A DNA stretch of 8,398 nucleotides from Flavobacteriaceae bacterium (GTDB taxonomy: Bacteria; Bacteroidota; Bacteroidia; Flavobacteriales; Flavobacteriaceae). Made by a program: the position numbers and the translations under genes. The notes beneath the pieces are model-generated. The model was not told the origin of the DNA. It did not search any database and was given only the letters and a program-made list of their open reading frames with translations. Numbering within the stretch: the stretch's first letter is position 1; each line of letters begins with the position of its first letter. Below are positions 5,327 through 8,398 of the stretch, in pieces. The stretch lies in the NCBI GenBank assembly GCA_008081175.1, contig VMCW01000076.1, positions 1-8,398 of the forward strand, given 5' to 3'.

Positions 5327-7083
5327 GCTTCTTTTTTAGGTAATGTTTTAAGATTTAATTCCTCCAGTTGTTCTTGGGCAAGATAAGCGGGTGCATCAAT
5401 CATTACATCGCGACCACTGTTGTTTTTGGGGAAGGCAATAAAATCCCGTATGGTTTCTTCTCCTCCCAGAATTGCTACCAATCGGTCTAACCCGAATGCA
5501 ATTCCTCCATGGGGCGGTGCTCCGTATTGAAAAGCATCCATTAAAAAGCCAAACTGGGCTTGCGCCTCTTCTTTGGTAAAGCCAAGGAGGTCAAACATTT
5601 GGGCTTGGAGCTTTTGATCATGAATTCGAATGGATCCTCCTCCAATTTCATTTCCGTTTAACACCAAATCGTACGCATTGGCTTTTACGGCTGCAGGATC
5701 AGTAGCTAATTTTTCTAAATCTTCAGGCTTGGGTGCAGTAAAAGGGTGGTGCATGGCATGGTAACGTTGGGTGTCTTCATCCCATTCCAACAGAGGAAAA
5801 TCGGTAATCCACAAGGGAGCAAAGACTTTAGGATCACGCAGATCCATGCGTTCTGCCAGTTCCATACGCAAGGCACTGAGTTGGGTTCGGGTACTGTGTG
5901 CTTCTCCAGAAAGGATCAGCAGTAAGTCGCCAGCTTGAGCCCCTGCTTTTTCAGCCCATACTTTAAGATCATCTGGACCAAAGAATTTATCTACAGAGGA
6001 TTTAAAAGTCCCGTCCGCATTGCACTTGACATAAACCAAACCTTTGGCTCCAATCTGTGGACGTTTGACCCAGTCAATCAACGCATCGATTTCTTTTCGG
6101 CTGTAAGAAGCGGCACCGGGTACTGCAATTCCCACCACCAACTCTTGGTTATCAAAAACTCCAAAACCCTTGCCTTGAGCAGAATCGTTTAGTTCAGTAA
6201 AGGTCATCCCAAAGCGGATATCGGGTTTGTCGTTCCCATAGGTTTTCATTGCTTCATCGTAGCTCATTCGAGGAAAATCCCCTACTTCAATTCCATTAAT
6301 TTCTTTGAGTAAATGTCGGGTCAAGCCTTCAAATTGGGTTAAAATATCTTCTTGTTCCACAAAGGTCATCTCACAGTCAATTTGGGTAAATTCGGGCTGT
6401 CGGTCTGCACGCAGGTCTTCATCTCGAAAACATTTTACGATCTGGAAATACTTATCCAAACCACCCACCATCAACAACTGTTTAAAGGTCTGAGGGGATT
6501 GGGGTAAGGCATAAAACTGTCCTTCATTCATCCGTGAAGGCACCACAAAATCTCGAGCTCCTTCTGGTGTGGATTTAATCAAATAGGGAGTTTCTACATC
6601 AATAAAACCGGCATCGGTCAAATAATTTCTAACCGCCATGGATACCTTAGAACGGAAGAGTAAATTTTGTTTAACAGGATTTCTGCGTATGTCCAAGTAG
6701 CGGTATTGCATGCGCAGTTCTTCGCCTCCATCGGTTTGATCTTCAATAGTGAAGGGAGGAGTTTTGGCTGGATTGAGGATGTTGAGTTCGTTCACCAATA
6801 CTTCAACGGCCCCTGTATTCATATTGGGGTTTTTGGATTCCCTTTCAATTACTGTTCCGTGAATTTGTATAACAAACTCACGCCCTAGCTGCTGGGCTTT
6901 TTCGAAGACAACTTTTGGAGTCCTTTCTTCGTCAAAAACCAATTGTGTTATCCCATAGCGATCGCGGAGGTCTACCCATACAATAAATCCTTTGTTTCTG
7001 TTTTTTTGAACCCATCCAGCAAGGGTTACGTTTTGGTTTACGTTTTCAATTCTAAGGGCTCCGCAGTCGTGTGTTCTGTACAT
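5323..7083 (-). CDS. aspS: Aspartyl-tRNA synthetase, bacterial type
   Basis: This class II synthetase charges tRNA-Asp with aspartate in the cytoplasm. The product has 586 residues, the usual bacterial size. In order: an N-terminal OB-fold anticodon-binding domain (about 1-105, GWVQKNRNKGFI and VDLRDRYG), the catalytic core with motif 1 (about 159-179, ETPYLIKSTPEGARDF), the QSPQTFKQLLM loop (195-205), motif 2 FRDEDLRADRQPEFTQID (219-236), an inserted GAD domain (about 285-420) that marks the bacterial form, and motif 3 GLDRLVAIL (531-539, ATP-binding R534). All catalytic motifs are intact. Residue 31, where E. coli has Leu, is Lys; K84 is kept. The start MYRTH is standard for Bacteroidota and lies 18 bases after a TATTTTTG promoter word. 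The stop overlaps the next gene by four bases. Confidence 0.97.
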   Translation of the reverse strand: MYRTHDCGALRIENVNQNVTLAGWVQKNRNKGFIVWVDLRDRYGITQLVFDEERTPKVVFEKAQQLGREFVIQIHGTVIERESKNPNMNTGAVEVLVNELNILNPAKTPPFTIEDQTDGGEELRMQYRYLDIRRNPVKQNLLFRSKVSMAVRNYLTDAGFIDVETPYLIKSTPEGARDFVVPSRMNEGQFYALPQSPQTFKQLLMVGGLDKYFQIVKCFRDEDLRADRQPEFTQIDCEMTFVEQEDILTQFEGLTRHLLKEINGIEVGDFPRMSYDEAMKTYGNDKPDIRFGMTFTELNDSAQGKGFGVFDNQELVVGIAVPGAASYSRKEIDALIDWVKRPQIGAKGLVYVKCNADGTFKSSVDKFFGPDDLKVWAEKAGAQAGDLLLILSGEAHSTRTQLSALRMELAERMDLRDPKVFAPLWITDFPLLEWDEDTQRYHAMHHPFTAPKPEDLEKLATDPAAVKANAYDLVLNGNEIGGGSIRIHDQKLQAQMFDLLGFTKEEAQAQFGFLMDAFQYGAPPHGGIAFGLDRLVAILGGEETIRDFIAFPKNNSGRDVMIDAPAYLAQEQLEELNLKTLPKKEA

Positions 7084-7100
7084 AAGTTGTTTCGTTCGGA

Positions 7101-7108
7101 CAAAAATA
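7101..7108 (-). promoter_or_regulatory. -7 promoter element TATTTTTG of aspS, inside the tail of the upstream terminator
   Basis: Read on the minus strand, TATTTTTG matches TAnnTTTG exactly and ends 17 bases before the aspS ATG. A TTTG occurs at 7127-7124 but only 15 bases away, shorter than the roughly 17-23 normally described, so the -33 part is doubtful. The octamer is also part of the U-rich tail of the terminator at 7110-7139. Confidence 0.5.
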
Positions 7109-7139
7109 AAAAATCCTAAAGCGCAAACCTTAGGATTTT
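7101..7139 (-). terminator. Rho-independent terminator after the RND transporter gene
   Basis: A 10-bp perfect stem, AAAATCCTAA (7110-7119) with TTAGGATTTT (7130-7139), closes a 10-base loop. On the minus strand it is followed by TTATTTTTG (7109-7101). It begins 7 bases past the transporter stop codon at 7147, in the right orientation and distance to end that transcript. The opposite strand also has a few T after the stem, but no plus-strand gene leads into it. Confidence 0.85.
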
Positions 7140-7146
7140 ATGGTCT

Positions 7147-8398
7147 TTATAGCATCTTTTTATACCAAAGTTTTATCGAATATACAATGGAGAAGGTAGC
7201 AGGGACAATAACTAAAGTTAAAAAGGTGGCAAATGTAAGCCCAAAAATAACGGTCCAGGCTAGGGGTCCCCAGAAAATAACATTGTCTCCACCCACATAA
7301 ACTTGTGGATCCCATTCGGAAAACAAAGAGAAAAAGTCAATGTTTAATCCTATTGCAAGTGGAATCAATCCCAAAACAGTTGTTATTGCTGTGAGAATTA
7401 CAGGGCGTAAGCGCGCAGTACCTCCTTCAATAATAGCTAGTGTCGCTTCCTTTTTGTCTAAAGTTTTATTGCTGGGTAGATTGAGTTCTGCACTTCTTCT
7501 GTCAATAAGTAGCTGGGTGTAATCCAATAATACCACACCATTGTTTACTACAATACCTGCCAGCGCGATAATTCCCATCATGGTCATTAGAATCACAAAA
7601 GGCATTTGAAACGCAATCAACCCTAAAAAGACCCCTGTAAAACTCAAGAATATGGAGAGTAAAATAATCAGGGGCTTTGAAATGGAATTAAATTGGAAAA
7701 CGAGCAGGAGCAAGATCAACCCCAAGGCAGCCAAAAGAGCATTGGTAAGGAAAGACATGTTCTTCTCTTGCTCTTCGATTTCTCCAGAAAATTTAAAATT
7801 CACCTCTTTAGGTAGTTCATAGTTGGCCAAAGCATTTTTCACTTGATCCACCACAGCATTTGCATTGTATCCGGCTAGAACGGGAGAATACAGTGTTACT
7901 ACCCTGTTTAGCTGTCGGTGTTTTATAGCATTAAAACTCGTAGTGTTTTCGCGTTCTATCAAAGCTGATACAGGAATTTCTTTAATACGTCCCGTAGCCT
8001 GATCCCTAAAGATGATATTTTGGTTGTACAAGGCGTTGTTGTCATATTTGTTGGCTTTATTGAACCGTACATTGATGTCGTAATCGTCTCCGTCTTTTTT
8101 AAAGACACCTGCTTTAGATCCAAACAATGAGGTTCTCAGCAGCTGTCCCACTTGAGAGGTTGAAACACCCAGTTCTCCAGCTTTTTCTCTATCGATGGTT
8201 AGTTTAATGCCAGGTTTGTTTTTGTTTACATCAATTTTGAGTTCCTCTACCCCAGCCACATTGATGCGATTGAGGTAGTCTTTCATACTTTGAGCAGTTT
8301 GAATGAGTCCTAAATAGTCTTTTCCTGTAATTTCAATTGTTATCGGATAGCCTGCTGGTGGACCGTTTGCATCTTTTTCTACAGAAAGTGCGACACCC
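7147..8398 (-). CDS. RND-family multidrug efflux transporter (AcrB-like), C-terminal part only
   Basis: This is the inner-membrane, proton-driven pump subunit of a tripartite efflux system. The frame is open to the right edge, giving 416 codons of a protein normally of about 1000-1150 residues. The first visible residues are GVALSVEKDANGPPAGYPI, so the apparent ATG at 8286 is internal. The fragment covers the end of the second periplasmic porter/docking region (GVEELKIDV, LGVSTSQVGQLLR) and then five hydrophobic helices near fragment positions 215-234, 242-263, 269-293, 330-351 and 380-407, as expected for TM8-TM12. TM10 reads GIVVNNGVVLLDY, with Asn where AcrB has Lys940. TARLRPVILTAITTVLGLIPLA and the FWGPLAWTVIFG end are typical of the family. 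Substrate cannot be told. It ends at a terminator before aspS; its partner adaptor and outer-membrane genes would lie beyond the window. Confidence 0.92.
   Translation of the reverse strand, partial: GVALSVEKDANGPPAGYPITIEITGKDYLGLIQTAQSMKDYLNRINVAGVEELKIDVNKNKPGIKLTIDREKAGELGVSTSQVGQLLRTSLFGSKAGVFKKDGDDYDINVRFNKANKYDNNALYNQNIIFRDQATGRIKEIPVSALIERENTTSFNAIKHRQLNRVVTLYSPVLAGYNANAVVDQVKNALANYELPKEVNFKFSGEIEEQEKNMSFLTNALLAALGLILLLLVFQFNSISKPLIILLSIFLSFTGVFLGLIAFQMPFVILMTMMGIIALAGIVVNNGVVLLDYTQLLIDRRSAELNLPSNKTLDKKEATLAIIEGGTARLRPVILTAITTVLGLIPLAIGLNIDFFSLFSEWDPQVYVGGDNVIFWGPLAWTVIFGLTFATFLTLVIVPATFSIVYSIKLWYKKML

Noticed and set aside
5144..5386. 80-residue plus-strand open frame opposite the small membrane protein and the aspS end
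   Set aside because: It has no domain or membrane pattern, and it straddles the ATGA junction of two well-supported minus-strand genes.
1..8398. Mobile elements, CRISPR, tRNA or rRNA genes, defence or phage genes
   Set aside because: I saw no transposase, terminal repeats, direct-repeat arrays, cloverleaf or rRNA-like sequence; nearly every base belongs to a housekeeping gene or a short spacer.

Overview
The window reads as chromosomal core DNA from a member of the Bacteroidota, most likely a flavobacterium. Protein wording points there: the AspRS opens MYRTHDCGALRIENVNQNVT, the DXS has a GDASIANGMAFEALN cofactor loop, and the RND pump ends with the GGDNVIFWGPLAWTVIFG type of C-terminus. No clear Shine-Dalgarno sequences are seen, and two upstream regions carry the Bacteroidota -7 promoter word TAnnTTTG. 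This placement rests on recalled family features, not on a search.

Layout from left to right. Bases 1-2414 (minus) hold DNA polymerase I (polA), which is read without interruption but lacks its C-terminus at the window edge. Bases 2459-4231 (minus) hold dxs (1-deoxy-D-xylulose-5-phosphate synthase). It lies 44 bases upstream of polA, so the two are probably one dxs-polA transcript. Bases 4294-4731 (plus) hold the tRNA adenosine deaminase tadA, divergent from dxs across 62 bases and convergent with a cold-shock protein gene (4783-4974, minus). A hairpin at 4734-4761 can end both of those transcripts. Next come a small two-helix membrane protein gene (5093-5326, minus) and aspS (5323-7083, minus), which overlap by four bases (ATGA). 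At the right end, the last 416 codons of an RND efflux transporter gene (minus) enter from beyond the window and stop at 7147. A terminator follows, and its U-tract also contains the likely aspS -7 element.

The genes serve DNA repair and replication, isoprenoid precursor synthesis, tRNA editing and charging, RNA chaperoning and efflux. They are ordinary housekeeping functions with no shared pathway beyond translation (tadA, aspS, csp). I see no mobile element, CRISPR array, tRNA, rRNA, phage gene or defence system, and no stretch over 120 bases without a gene. The points most worth checking are a near-perfect inverted pair of promoter/start sequences at the dxs-tadA divergence, a clamp-binding-like QQFDLF motif in the PolA linker, the fused terminator/promoter before aspS, and an inverted repeat upstream of the cold-shock gene. 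I found no convincing previously undescribed system.
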